Positions 9,195 to 17,327 are shown, counted from the first letter of the stretch. The stretch: DNA of 32,779 nucleotides from Acidobacteriota bacterium (GCA_028875575.1 JAPPDF010000100.1:1-32779), one strand, 5' to 3'. Notes: generated by a model from the letters alone, not told the origin. Numbers and translations: made by a program.

Positions 9195-9211
9195 AGTGGG
9201 AAGTGGGAAGA
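9177..9211 (-). repeat. heptanucleotide repeat array, left arm, overlapping the rpmD end
   Basis: On + the 7-base units are GTGAAGA, GTGAAGT, TTGAAGT, GGGAAGT and GGGAAGA. Read on the minus strand they become TCTTCCC, ACTTCCC and so on, fitting the ACTNNCC consensus of the arrays at 2.2, 9.3 and 17.2 kb. The array overlaps the final codons of rpmD and faces the plus-strand array at 9322-9356. Confidence 0.7.
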
Positions 9212-9321
9212 ATTGTAAACGGGGGGTATCTGAAACAGGCAAGCGTTTGATGACTTGGTTACGCTTGTTTGAAGGCCTGCTCCGAGAATAAGGAGAGGCT
9301 TGACGCATCGATCAGATCAAA

Positions 9322-9356
9322 ACTAACCACTAACCACTATCCAATAACCACTAGTC
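9322..9356 (+). repeat. heptanucleotide repeat array, right arm, upstream of rplO
   Basis: Units ACTAACC, ACTAACC, ACTATCC, AATAACC and ACTAGTC run in exact 7-base register, 19 bases before the rplO start. With the inverse array at 9177-9211 it bounds the rpmD-rplO gap. Between them a smaller stem, CAAGCGT (9240-9246) with ACGCTTG (9261-9267), can form. Confidence 0.75.
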
Positions 9357-9374
9357 ACTGCCAAAGGCTGCTCC

Positions 9375-9821
9375 ATGATTGAACTTCACGAACTGAAGCC
9401 TTCACCGGGATCGACCCGAAATCGCAGGCGCAGGGGAATCGGGCCCGGATCCGGACTGGGAAAAACCGCGGGCCGCGGAAGCAAGGGACAGAAATCTCGT
9501 TCCGGCGCAAGGGCCAAGCGCGGATTCGAGGGCGGGCAGATGCCCCTGCACCGCCGTTTGCCGAAGCGCGGTTTCACCAACATCTTCAGGAAACAGATCG
9601 TGGTGGTGAATGTGGGTCAGCTCCAGGTGTTCAGGGCCGGGTCGTCGGTATCCCCGGACGTCCTGGTCAAACGGGGAATCATCAAGAAAGTCAAGGATGG
9701 TGTGAAGATTCTGGGTCGAGGCGAGGTGTCGAAAGCGCTGAAAGTGTCAGCACACTTCTTCAGTCAAAGCGCAAGGGACAAGATCAGCCAGGCCGGAGGG
9801 GCCATTCAAGAAATCAAGTGA
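9375..9821 (+). CDS. rplO: 50S ribosomal protein L15
   Basis: 148-residue L15 starting MIELHELKPSPGSTRNRRRR, with GIGPGSGLGKTAGRGSKGQK and FEGGQMPLHRRLPKRGFTN, the glycine-rich basic N-terminal half that threads into 23S rRNA. The C-terminal half has KILGRGEVSKALKV. A weak AAAGG lies 7 bases before the ATG. The stop TGA overlaps the GTG start of secY, the usual close coupling. Confidence 0.96.
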   Translation: MIELHELKPSPGSTRNRRRRGIGPGSGLGKTAGRGSKGQKSRSGARAKRGFEGGQMPLHRRLPKRGFTNIFRKQIVVVNVGQLQVFRAGSSVSPDVLVKRGIIKKVKDGVKILGRGEVSKALKVSAHFFSQSARDKISQAGGAIQEIK

Positions 9822-11206
9822 TCGAAAGCTTGCGCAACATCTGGAATATGAATGACCTGAGGAAGAGGATTCTCTTCACCTTGGGCATTCTGGCCGTGTA
9901 CAGGGTCGGGGCTTTCATCCCCACTCCCGGGATCAACACCGAGGCCCTGCGTGAGATTTTCGACCGCAGCCGGGGGACCGTTCTGGGTTTTCTGGATCTA
10001 TTCTCCGGCGGCAATTTCGGCAACTTCACCATTTTCGCCTTAGGCATAACCCCCTACATTACGGCCTCGATCATCCTTCAGTTGATGACCGTCGTTTGGC
10101 CCTATCTGGAGAGACTGTCCAAGGAAGGAGAGCTCGGCCGCAAGAAGATCACCCAGTACACCCGATACCTGACGGTTATCCTCAGTCTGGTGCAGTCGTT
10201 CGGCATCGCGTCCTTCTTGCAGGGGATGCCGGCCGAGGGCGGAACTCAAGTGGTTCTGAACCCTGGTTTCGGATTCGTGTTCATGACCATGCTGACCCAG
10301 ACCACGGGAACCGCATTCATCATGTGGCTGGGGGAAAGGATTACCGAGAGGGGCATCGGGAATGGAATGTCCCTGATCATCTTTGCCGGAATTGTCAGCG
10401 GCTTGCCCAGCGCCGGCCATGAGATCTTTACCCGACTGGTGCAGCAGCAATGGTCCCCGCTGTTCGTGATGGTGCTCCTGTCCATCATGGTGGTGGTGGT
10501 CGGATTCATCGTATTGGTCGAGAGGGCTCAGAGGCGGATTCCGGTACAGTACGCCAAGCGCGTGGTGGGACGAAGGGTCATGGGCGGGCAGTCGACCCAC
10601 CTTCCCCTGAAGGTGAATGTCGGCGGCGTGATCCCGGTAATCTTTGCGTCTTCCATACTCACCTTTCCACAGACCTTCGGTCTGATGTTCGAGGACAGTC
10701 GTTTCTTCAGAAGCCTCACCGAGGCTCTCGGATTTGGCGAGCCGCTTTACAATTTGCTCTATGTCACCTTCATTATTTTCTTTTGCTACTTTTACACCTC
10801 CATCGTATTCAATCCCACTGAAGTCGCCGGCAACATGAGGAAGTACGGGGGATTTATTCCGGGAATCCGTCCCGGGCGCGCTACCGCGGAGTACATCGAG
10901 ACCATCCTGACTCGAATCACCTTTGCAGGAGCGATCTATCTGGCCATGATTGCCGTCATTCCGGAATTCATGATTACCGGTTTCCATATTAATAATCTCC
11001 CGTGGGTGGGCGGCTATTTCGAAGGTTTGCCGAACTGGATTCTGAACGGTATGGGGGTGCAGTTTTATTTCGGTGGGACCTCTCTGTTGATTGTGGTGGG
11101 GGTGGCCATGGATACTGTTCAACAGATCGAGGCTCAATTGGTGATGCGGCACTACGATGGATTCCTGGGGCCGCGGGGACGTCGGATTCGCGGGCGCCGG
11201 GCGTGA
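9818..11206 (+). CDS. secY: Sec translocase subunit SecY
   Basis: The 462-residue polytopic inner-membrane protein forms the protein-conducting channel with SecE and SecG. The start MIESLRNIWNMNDLRKRILF from GTG 9818 matches typical SecY; ATG 9848 is a poorer alternative. Visible hallmarks are GITPYITASIILQL (plug and TM2 area), ERGIGNGMSLIIFAGI, VEDAQ-like VERAQRRIPVQYAKR, VNVGGVIPVIFASS and the cytosolic loop GGFIPGIRPGRATAEYIE. About ten membrane segments are evident. adk and map, which often follow secY, are absent. Confidence 0.97.
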   Translation: MIESLRNIWNMNDLRKRILFTLGILAVYRVGAFIPTPGINTEALREIFDRSRGTVLGFLDLFSGGNFGNFTIFALGITPYITASIILQLMTVVWPYLERLSKEGELGRKKITQYTRYLTVILSLVQSFGIASFLQGMPAEGGTQVVLNPGFGFVFMTMLTQTTGTAFIMWLGERITERGIGNGMSLIIFAGIVSGLPSAGHEIFTRLVQQQWSPLFVMVLLSIMVVVVGFIVLVERAQRRIPVQYAKRVVGRRVMGGQSTHLPLKVNVGGVIPVIFASSILTFPQTFGLMFEDSRFFRSLTEALGFGEPLYNLLYVTFIIFFCYFYTSIVFNPTEVAGNMRKYGGFIPGIRPGRATAEYIETILTRITFAGAIYLAMIAVIPEFMITGFHINNLPWVGGYFEGLPNWILNGMGVQFYFGGTSLLIVVGVAMDTVQQIEAQLVMRHYDGFLGPRGRRIRGRRA

Positions 11207-11320
11207 GTCAGCAGGATCGGTCCAGTTTGGTTTTGGCCCGGATCAAGTGTTGGAATTGTAGGTAACTTGTTGTATCCTTGGAAGTTGGGGTTTAACTCTT
11301 CTGTAGGAAAGTGGTCCTGA

Positions 11321-11539
11321 ATGTCGAAGGAAGATGCCATTGAAGTGATGGCGGTTGTCCTGGAACCCTTACCCAATGCCATGTTCAAGGTTCAGTTGGA
11401 GAACAAGCATGTGGTGCTGGCTCACATTTCCGGGAAAATGCGCAAGAACTTCATTCGGATTTTGCCGGGAGACAGGGTCGCGGTGGAATTGTCGCCCTAC
11501 GACTTGAGCCGGGGTCGGATCGTCTATCGCTACAAGTAG
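11321..11539 (+). CDS. infA: translation initiation factor IF-1
   Basis: 72 residues, exactly the IF-1 length, forming an S1-like OB fold. It begins [20 protein letters not shown] and continues [20 protein letters not shown] and [20 protein letters not shown], near-identical in pattern to other IF-1 proteins. IF-1 binds the 30S A site. It follows secY after 114 bases with no adk or map, and rpmJ follows 7 bases later. Confidence 0.97.
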   Translation: MSKEDAIEVMAVVLEPLPNAMFKVQLENKHVVLAHISGKMRKNFIRILPGDRVAVELSPYDLSRGRIVYRYK

Positions 11540-11546
11540 GGCAGCC

Positions 11547-11660
11547 ATGAAAGTCAGGGCATCGGTTAAGAAAATCTGCCCGAAGTGCAAAATCATTCGC
11601 CGGCACGGGGTGGTACGGGTGATTTGCGTCAACCCCAAGTGCAAGCAGCGTCAGGGATAG
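11547..11660 (+). CDS. rpmJ: 50S ribosomal protein L36, zinc-binding type
   Basis: A 37-residue protein [20 protein letters not shown] followed by [17 protein letters not shown]. The four cysteines (positions 11, 14, 27 and 32) fit the zinc ribbon of the C+ type L36; the family usually has histidine or cysteine as fourth ligand. Length is exactly that of the family. It sits between infA and rpsM, its usual place. Confidence 0.96.
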   Translation: MKVRASVKKICPKCKIIRRHGVVRVICVNPKCKQRQG

Positions 11661-11705
11661 CCGGACCAAACGGATTCCGGTTCTCCTCCCTGGAAAGGAT
11701 TGGAC

Positions 11706-12092
11706 GTGGCTCGGATCGTTGGCATTGATTTACCGAACGATAAGCGGGTGGAAGTCGGCCTGACCTACATTCACGGCATTGGCAGGCCAAGATCTCGCAA
11801 GATCCTTGATCGAGCGGGAATCAGTCTGGATACCAAGGTGCGAGACCTCTCCGAGGAAGAGGTTACGCGCATCCGCCAGATTATCGAGGAACAGAGCGGC
11901 GTTGAAGGTGACTTGCGCAAGGAAGTTGCCATGAACATCAAGCGGCTCATGGAGATCAGCTCTTACCGGGGATTGAGGCATCGACGGTCGCTTCCGGTCA
12001 GGGGGCAACGGACGCATACCAACGGTCGTACGCGCAAGGGTCCTCGCAGAGGAGCCGTGGCGGGCAGGAAGAAATCAACGGCCAAGACTTGA
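11706..12092 (+). CDS. rpsM: 30S ribosomal protein S13
   Basis: S13 of 128 residues from GTG 11706, beginning [20 protein letters not shown] with [10 protein letters not shown] next. An in-frame TTG at 11700 would add two residues but sits directly against GGAAAGGA, so the GTG is better placed. [20 protein letters not shown] and [11 protein letters not shown] near the C-terminus are canonical. S13 bridges the 30S head to the 50S subunit. Confidence 0.95.
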   Translation: MARIVGIDLPNDKRVEVGLTYIHGIGRPRSRKILDRAGISLDTKVRDLSEEEVTRIRQIIEEQSGVEGDLRKEVAMNIKRLMEISSYRGLRHRRSLPVRGQRTHTNGRTRKGPRRGAVAGRKKSTAKT

Positions 12093-12126
12093 GAACGGGA
12101 ATCGTGATTCGATCGGAGTGGGTGTG

Positions 12127-12540
12127 ATGGCCAAGGGTCAGACCAAATCCAAAAAAGGACGCAAGAAGGTCTTTCGGAGAAAGGAAAAGAAGGTTGTCCC
12201 GAGCGGCATTGTTTTCGTTCAGGCGACCTTCAACAACACGATCGTCAGCATCACCGACACGCGAGGAAACCTGGTCTGCTGGTCCAGCGCGGGATCGCTG
12301 GGGTTCAGGGGATCACGGAAGGGGACGCCCTTTGCGGCGCAGCAGGCCTCGATCACTGCCGGCAATATCGCTCGTGAGCACGGGATGAAGACGGTGGACG
12401 TCCGGGTGAAAGGCCCCGGGTCGGGGCGCGAATCCGCTATTCGAGCGCTGCAAACAGTGGGCTTGGAAGTCAAGTCGATTCGAGACGTCACCCCCATTCC
12501 TCACAACGGTTGCCGTCCACCCAAGCGGAGACGGGTTTAG
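12127..12540 (+). CDS. rpsK: 30S ribosomal protein S11
   Basis: From ATG 12127 the product is 137 residues, beginning [20 protein letters not shown] with a lysine-rich extension. [37 protein letters not shown] and the end [16 protein letters not shown] are S11 hallmarks. A GTG at 12118 in frame would add only three residues. S11 forms part of the 30S platform. In most alpha operons rpsD follows; here only a remnant does. Confidence 0.96.
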   Translation: MAKGQTKSKKGRKKVFRRKEKKVVPSGIVFVQATFNNTIVSITDTRGNLVCWSSAGSLGFRGSRKGTPFAAQQASITAGNIAREHGMKTVDVRVKGPGSGRESAIRALQTVGLEVKSIRDVTPIPHNGCRPPKRRRV

Positions 12541-12565
12541 TCGCGGTTCAACCGCAGATTCGAAT

Positions 12566-12850
12566 TGAACTCTGCTTGGCAGGGAGAAGGAAGTTGGCCA
12601 CCTGGACTATCTCGAGGTCAACGTCCTCTCCTTCGAGTAAATGCCGGGGGATTCGATTTCGGTTCGCCAAGAGAGCCACAAGATGCCGAGCATGGTAACT
12701 TCAGTGGAGAGGGTCGCATGTCGTGGGGGAGCTTGGCTGGAATTGGATATTTCCAACCTGTCAGGACAAGTGCTTGCCTTTTCTCCTACCCGAGATGATG
12801 CCAATCCGCCCGTGCAGGAACATTTGATCGTCGAACTTACTTCCAAGTAG
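12566..12850 (+). pseudogene. rpsD: remnant of rpsD (30S ribosomal protein S4), 5'-truncated
   Basis: In the exact alpha-operon position of rpsD, the frame on positions 2 mod 3 reads GHLDYLEVNVLSFE, a TAA at 12638-12640, then MPGDSISVRQES, GAWLELDISNLSGQVLAF and PPVQEHLIVELTSK. This follows the S4 C-terminal half (typically GH-x-TVNG...VKPGD-x-[IV]-SVR-x-x-S, then WLE-[VL]-D and V-x-E-[QH]-LIVE-x-[YT]-S[KR]). Missing are the first ~90 residues, including the N-terminal rRNA-binding part, and most of the S4 fold. A TGA lies at 12566. Small indels relative to the family are multiples of three. The 69-codon stretch from ATG 12641 is still open but begins after the RNA-binding loop. Confidence 0.85.
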
Positions 12851-12941
12851 TTAATCGTTCGAAAGTTTTCTGGGAAACGTCTTTCGGGTATCAATCAGGC
12901 TTTTGGCCGGCAGGCTCCGACCCTGGGAGGGTCTATCACCT

Positions 12942-13940
12942 ATGTTGTGGAAAGGATTTCAGAAGCCGAAACGGCTCTCTATCAGCAGCGAGGATCAGGA
13001 GCAACACTACGGACAGTTTACGGCACAGCCTTTCGAGCGGGGCTTTGGTACTACGATCGGGAACGCGTTGCGTAGGGTGTTGTTGTCCTCGATCGAAGGC
13101 GCCGCCGTTACGGCGGTCAGGATCGAGGGCATTCTGCACGAGTTTTCTCCCATCCCGGGAGTCGTAGAGGATGCGACCGATATCATCCTCAATCTCAAGC
13201 AGGTGTCGTTCAGGCTCAGTGGCGAGGGGCCCAAGACGTTGTATTTGGAATCGGAATCCCCCGGAGTGGTCACATCCGCAGATATTCAGACCGACGGAGA
13301 TGTGGAGATCCTGGACAAGACCGTCTATCTGGCGACTGTCAGCGAAGGAGGGCGCTTGCAGGTGGAAATGCGGCTGAAGCACGGACGAGGATACGTTTCC
13401 GCCGACCGAAATTTCGATGACGATCTGTCCATTGGCTATATCCCCATCGATTCCGTTCACTCCCCGGTCCGAAAGGTCAACTATACGGTTGAACCCTCCA
13501 GGTTGGGTCAGATGACGGACTATGACAGGCTGTCCCTGGACGTTTGGACCAATGGATGCATCACACCCCAGGATGCCGTAGGCCTTGCGGCCAAGTTGAT
13601 CAGAGACCACATGTCCATCTTTATCAACTTCGAGGAACAAGCCGAAGATGAGGAGGAGCCTGCCAATCAGGTCGTGGAAGTGGTTAACGAGAACCTCGCC
13701 AAATCGGTTGACGAGCTGGAACTCTCGGTGCGCTCCTACAACTGCTTGAAGAACGCCAATATCAAGACCATTGGGGAGCTGGTTCAGAAGACCGAGTCGG
13801 AAATGCTCAAGACCAAGAATTTCGGCCGAAAATCGTTGAATGAAATCAAGGATATTTTGGGCAGCATGGGCCTGGGTCTCGGTATGGAGCTGGACGAACG
13901 AGGGCAGCCGATTGAAGCTCCAGTGAGCGAAGAACAATAG
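12942..13940 (+). CDS. rpoA: RNA polymerase subunit alpha
   Basis: 332 residues from ATG 12942 (usual about 330), after GGGAGGG. The N-terminal domain, which dimerises and nucleates core enzyme assembly, shows [20 protein letters not shown] and [18 protein letters not shown]. The C-terminal domain, contacting UP elements and activators, begins at about residue 260 with [20 protein letters not shown] and [14 protein letters not shown]. The frame opens at TTG 12903, but that leader is not RpoA-like. The gene is preceded by the rpsD remnant. Confidence 0.97.
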   Translation: MLWKGFQKPKRLSISSEDQEQHYGQFTAQPFERGFGTTIGNALRRVLLSSIEGAAVTAVRIEGILHEFSPIPGVVEDATDIILNLKQVSFRLSGEGPKTLYLESESPGVVTSADIQTDGDVEILDKTVYLATVSEGGRLQVEMRLKHGRGYVSADRNFDDDLSIGYIPIDSVHSPVRKVNYTVEPSRLGQMTDYDRLSLDVWTNGCITPQDAVGLAAKLIRDHMSIFINFEEQAEDEEEPANQVVEVVNENLAKSVDELELSVRSYNCLKNANIKTIGELVQKTESEMLKTKNFGRKSLNEIKDILGSMGLGLGMELDERGQPIEAPVSEEQ

Positions 13941-13987
13941 GGACCGGCTGTGGTTCCCGGCAGGTTTGGTCGTTCGGGAGGGTTTGG

Positions 13988-14425
13988 ATGAGACATCGTG
14001 TACACGGACGAAAACTGGGGCGAACGCCTCCCCACCGCCGGGCGCTGCTCAGGAATCTATGTACGTCGCTGTTGGAGCACGAACGCATTACCACGACGGT
14101 TCAAAAGGCCAAGGAGGTCAGACCGCTGGCTGAGAAGATGATCACTCTTGGCAAGAAAGAGACGCTTCATGCCAGGCGCCAGGCTGCCCGATTCCTTTTC
14201 AAAGCCGCTGTCGTCCAGAAGCTCTTCGATACCATTGCTGCCCGCTATGCCGATCGTTCCGGAGGTTACACGCGCATCCTGAAGCTGGGACCGCGCGCCG
14301 GAGATGGAGCCGAGTTGGCCATCATCGAGCTGATTTCGGAGGAGTCGGAGAAGAAATCCAAGTCCGCCGGCGCCAAGAGCCAGGACAAGAGCGGGGAGGA
14401 GCAACCCAAGGTTGAGGGCCAGTAG
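13988..14425 (+). CDS. rplQ: 50S ribosomal protein L17
   Basis: 145-residue L17 starting [20 protein letters not shown], with [20 protein letters not shown] and [20 protein letters not shown]. The core ends near residue 118; a further 27 residues rich in K, S, E and Q form a charged tail beyond the shorter family members. GGGAGGG precedes the ATG. It is the last gene of the ribosomal-protein cluster; no intrinsic terminator with a T-tract is seen after it. Confidence 0.96.
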   Translation: MRHRVHGRKLGRTPPHRRALLRNLCTSLLEHERITTTVQKAKEVRPLAEKMITLGKKETLHARRQAARFLFKAAVVQKLFDTIAARYADRSGGYTRILKLGPRAGDGAELAIIELISEESEKKSKSAGAKSQDKSGEEQPKVEGQ

Positions 14426-14823
14426 CTACCGTCCGGGTTTGCAACGACTCGATCCAACCAGTGTCCTGGGAATGACCGTTTCCACCCCCGCCGCAAGACC
14501 GCAATCCCCATTCGCAAGCAAGAAATTGAACCTTCCCCGCATCACCCGGTAGAAGTACTGAAAAGATTCCGGATCCGTGGTATTTTGATTGCCGGTCAGT
14601 CCGTCTGTCTCGATGGGTAGCCGAGGAGACCACCGGCAGTCTCTCCGTTCACCCCTGCCCGGAACCGAAGATCCTGGCGGGGTACACCGGGGTGAGTCGG
14701 TCCCGGGCTCAGACCAACCAGAACGGGGCCGACATCACCTCTTTGTGACAGTCTTCATAATAGGGCGGTTAAAGTATTGAACTTAAACGTTTTTCATAGC
14801 CTGAGCGGTAAATCGGAGCAACC
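14426..14823. other. 398-base gap after rplQ, no gene recognised
   Basis: I see no convincing gene or terminator here. A weak hairpin can form between TGCCGGT (14590-14596) and ACCGGCA (14632-14638). Near the right end the DNA becomes AT-richer (14741-14795, with TTGTGA and TTGAAC), where a promoter for the Nudix gene could lie, but no well-spaced -35/-10 pair is visible. Confidence 0.4.
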
Positions 14824-15417
14824 ATGGGGGTTGAGGAAGAAGAGTCCCGGTCCCGTCAACAGGAGGCTGCGCTGAACGAGCACTATCGGCTGGACCACAG
14901 CCGGACCGTTTATCGGGGAAGGGTGATCGATCTCACGGTCGACCGCATCACCACGGCCTCCGGAACGCCGGCGGTGCGAGAAGTGGTTGTGCACCCCGGA
15001 GGCGCGGCGGTGGTGCCGGTGTTTTCTAATGGGGACGTCCTCCTGGTGGAACAGTTCCGCTATCCGATGCAGCAGTCTCTGCTGGAACTGCCGGCAGGCC
15101 GGATCGACCCCGGAGAGTCCCCCGAGGAGACGGCCGCCAGAGAGCTGGTGGAGGAAGTGGGCTTCAGAGCCGGCAGGTTGGAGAAGCTGGCGGCGTTCTA
15201 TACGACGCCGGGCTTTTGCAACGAGCTCCTCCACCTTTTTCTGGCTGGAGACCTGGAACCCGGGCAAAGGGCCGGGGATGAGGATGAGGAACTCTCCGTC
15301 CATCGCTATTCCCCCACGCAGCTGGAGAAATTGATCCGCCGGGGCAAGATCGTCGACGCCAAGACCCTCATCGGCCTTCACCTTCTATTGACCAACAAGG
15401 AATTGCGGGCTCCCTGA
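14824..15417 (+). CDS. nudF: Nudix hydrolase, ADP-ribose pyrophosphatase type
   Basis: 197 residues. Residues 92-114 form a complete Nudix box (GRIDPGE-x5-AARELVEEVGF, matching Gx5Ex7REUxEExGU), which binds the catalytic divalent metals. VVHPGGAAVVPVF and VEQFRYPM upstream of the box and FYTTPGFCNELLHLFLA after it are typical of the ADP-ribose/ADP-sugar pyrophosphatase branch (EC 3.6.1.13). The protein is soluble with an acidic, charged N-terminus. GGAGC precedes the ATG. ADP-ribose cleavage would fit the NAD-salvage genes nearby, but the exact substrate is inferred. Confidence 0.88.
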   Translation: MGVEEEESRSRQQEAALNEHYRLDHSRTVYRGRVIDLTVDRITTASGTPAVREVVVHPGGAAVVPVFSNGDVLLVEQFRYPMQQSLLELPAGRIDPGESPEETAARELVEEVGFRAGRLEKLAAFYTTPGFCNELLHLFLAGDLEPGQRAGDEDEELSVHRYSPTQLEKLIRRGKIVDAKTLIGLHLLLTNKELRAP

Positions 15418-15507
15418 CGACTTCGATTCCGCCAAAGAAGCCAGCGGCGCCAGGACAGTTCCTTGAAGTGAATCCCCTTTGCGATTTTTCGAGGAGACCC
15501 CGATTCC

Positions 15508-17007
15508 ATGCTAAGAATACGAGTTCGCCAACTCTTTCCTGATGCCGTGACCCGAGTGTTTGAGGTTCATGTCCTGGCAGTCCTGGTCGCCGGACTGGCC
15601 GCCGGATTCCTGCCGGCAAGGATTGGAGCCGAGGACACGGCCGAGGTTCCCGTGTGGCCGAGATTCCGGGGCCCTGGCGGTATGGGTGTCTCCGACGATC
15701 GAAATCTCCCGGTTCGCTTTGGGCCGGAAGAGAACGTCGTCTGGAAGACCGGTCTGCTGCCGGGAGAGTCTTCTCCGGTGATTGCCGGGGATCGTTTATT
15801 CCTGACCGGGGCCTCGGAGGATACGCTGGTCACCTATGGTCTCGACCGCGATACAGGCCGGATCCTCTGGCAGCGTTCCCTGGCAAGGGAACGGGATCAG
15901 AGGTACCACAGGATCAACTCGGCCGCTTCTCCAACGCCCGTTACCGATGGAGACGTTTTGGTCGTATTTTTCGGGGATTTCGGCTTGGTTGCCTACGAGT
16001 TGGACGGTCGTGAGCGATGGCGATTGCCGGTTGGACCTTTGAACAACGTCAATGGGCACGGCGCATCGCCGATTTTGGCAGACGGCAAGGTCATCATGGT
16101 CTGTGACCAGGACAGCGGCTCATACATGATTGCGGTGGACAAGGACAGCGGGCGGGTGCATTGGAAGACGGAAAGGCCCGAGGTTGCCCGAGGGTATTCG
16201 ACTCCGGCGGTATTTCGGCGCAGGGGCGAGCCCACCGAGCTGATCGTGCCGGGATCCTACCAGTTGATCGCCTACTCGCTGGATGGAGGAGAGAAGCTCT
16301 GGTGGCTGCGGGGCATGGCTTGGCAGCTCAAGTCGGTGCCGTTGATCGACGGTGACAGGATCTACCTCAATGCCTGGGAATCCGGTGGAAACAGCGCCGT
16401 TCGGGTCGACCTTCCCTCACATGCCCAGGTCTTGGCAGAACGGGACACGGATGGGGACGGACGGTTATCCTTGGAGGAGATCGAAGGATTCAAGCCGTCC
16501 AGGAATTGGCGGAACGTGGATCTGGACAAGGATCGATTTCTGAGCCGGCTCGATTGGCAATTCTATCGAGCCCGCCTGGAGGCCCAAAACAACATGATGG
16601 CGATACGCCATGGAGGACGCGGAGACCTGACCGGCAGCAATATTCTTTGGCGATATCGAAAATCCCTGCCGAACGTCTCTTCTCCGCTCCTGTACCAATC
16701 CGTCCTCTACCTGGTCAAGGATGGTGGAATCGTCACCACCCTGGATCCGGAAAGTGGGAAAGTTCTCAAGCAGGCCCGCCTGAACGGGGCCACCGACCGC
16801 TACTATTCTTCTCCGGTTGGTGTGGACGACAAGGTGTACCTGCTCAGCCAGAACGGGAAGGCTCCGGTCCTGAAGGCAGGAGGCCAATGGGAGGTTCTGG
16901 CTCTCAACGACCTTGCGGAAGAGTGTTACGCTACGCCGGCCATTGCTGACAGTCGACTCTACCTTCGCACCCGCCGGACGCTCTATTGCTTCGCTCGCCT
17001 TCCCTGA
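15508..17007 (+). CDS. exported PQQ-type beta-propeller protein with EF-hand insert
   Basis: 499 residues. A hydrophobic segment at about residues 20-40 (VHVLAVLVAGLAAGFLP) looks like a signal peptide. The mature part starts WPRFRGPGGMGVSDDRNLPV, a start seen in BamB/PQQ-like propellers. Blade-like repeats follow, such as GRILWQRSLA, GRERWRLPVG, GRVHWKTERP and GKVLKQARLN. Between blades, residues 313-324 (DTDGDGRLSLEE) form a canonical EF-hand loop, and a second, degenerate loop (DLDKDRFLSRLD) follows. No enzyme motif is recognised; a periplasmic binding or scaffold role is a guess. Confidence 0.8.
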   Translation: MLRIRVRQLFPDAVTRVFEVHVLAVLVAGLAAGFLPARIGAEDTAEVPVWPRFRGPGGMGVSDDRNLPVRFGPEENVVWKTGLLPGESSPVIAGDRLFLTGASEDTLVTYGLDRDTGRILWQRSLARERDQRYHRINSAASPTPVTDGDVLVVFFGDFGLVAYELDGRERWRLPVGPLNNVNGHGASPILADGKVIMVCDQDSGSYMIAVDKDSGRVHWKTERPEVARGYSTPAVFRRRGEPTELIVPGSYQLIAYSLDGGEKLWWLRGMAWQLKSVPLIDGDRIYLNAWESGGNSAVRVDLPSHAQVLAERDTDGDGRLSLEEIEGFKPSRNWRNVDLDKDRFLSRLDWQFYRARLEAQNNMMAIRHGGRGDLTGSNILWRYRKSLPNVSSPLLYQSVLYLVKDGGIVTTLDPESGKVLKQARLNGATDRYYSSPVGVDDKVYLLSQNGKAPVLKAGGQWEVLALNDLAEECYATPAIADSRLYLRTRRTLYCFARLP

Positions 17008-17041
17008 CTTCAGCCGTTGATACCGCAGCACAATTCCGGGC

Positions 17042-17053
17042 CAGCCCGGGCTG
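17042..17053. repeat. 12-base perfect palindrome after the propeller gene
   Basis: CAGCCCGGGCTG reads identically on both strands, 35 bases after the propeller gene stop. It is followed on + by A-rich DNA rather than T-rich DNA, so as an intrinsic terminator it fits neither strand well. Confidence 0.4.
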
Positions 17054-17087
17054 CGGCCAGGCTCATCTGAAACAAAAAAAAAGAGTT

Positions 17088-17164
17088 ATCCACGAAGGGC
17101 CACGAAGAAAAACTGAAAGAAATCTGTCCCTATTCGTGTTCATTGGTGTCCAATTGTGGTTCTT
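17088..17164. repeat. imperfect inverted repeat built of CACGAA-like units
   Basis: CCACGAAGGGCCACGAAG near 17090-17107 is mirrored by TTCGTGTTCATTGGTGTCC near 17133-17151 and on to TTGTGGTT. Both arms are made of degenerate units of CACGAA spaced about 9-10 bases. The arms pair imperfectly around a short centre. It is distinct from the heptanucleotide arrays. Confidence 0.55.
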
Positions 17165-17200
17165 CTTGAAATGAGATCGGCAGTTTCTTCCTCGAATGAT

Positions 17201-17286
17201 CCGCACGGCGGGGCGGAGGCGGGTCTAACCACTCTCCACTCTCCACTCTTCACTTGGCCCCGGGCCCGTCCCGTCGTGTGGGGCGG
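17201..17286. repeat. stem-loop repeat enclosing a heptanucleotide array (copy C)
   Basis: CCGCACGGCGGGGCGG (17201-17216) can pair over all 16 bases with CCGTCCCGTCGTGTGG (17266-17281), using 13 Watson-Crick and 3 G-U pairs in the plus-strand RNA. The 49-base loop holds the heptads TCTAACC, ACTCTCC, ACTCTCC and ACTCTTC (17224-17251). Bases 17270-17286 are the exact inverse of 5058-5074. It lies directly upstream of the nicotinate phosphoribosyltransferase gene. Confidence 0.7.
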
Positions 17287-17327
17287 GGACGCGGCTATTC
17301 GGAGTCTCCAACAGGAGATGAGTAATC

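Noticed and set aside
9236..9279. Hairpin in the rpmD-rplO gap as a terminator
   Set aside because: The stem is short (7 bp plus a 5-bp outer pair), has internal loops and lacks a T-run, and rplO and secY follow in the same operon.
10040..11152. A 370-codon minus-strand frame opposite secY
   Set aside because: secY is full-length and conserved; the antisense product is rich in H, Q and D, as expected from reverse-read membrane codons.
12565..12798. A separate small gene in another frame over the rpsD remnant
   Set aside because: Its product has no recognisable similarity, while the overlapping frame clearly matches S4.
14426..14823. Intrinsic terminator after rplQ
   Set aside because: Only a weak stem with a 35-base loop was found, and no T-tract follows.
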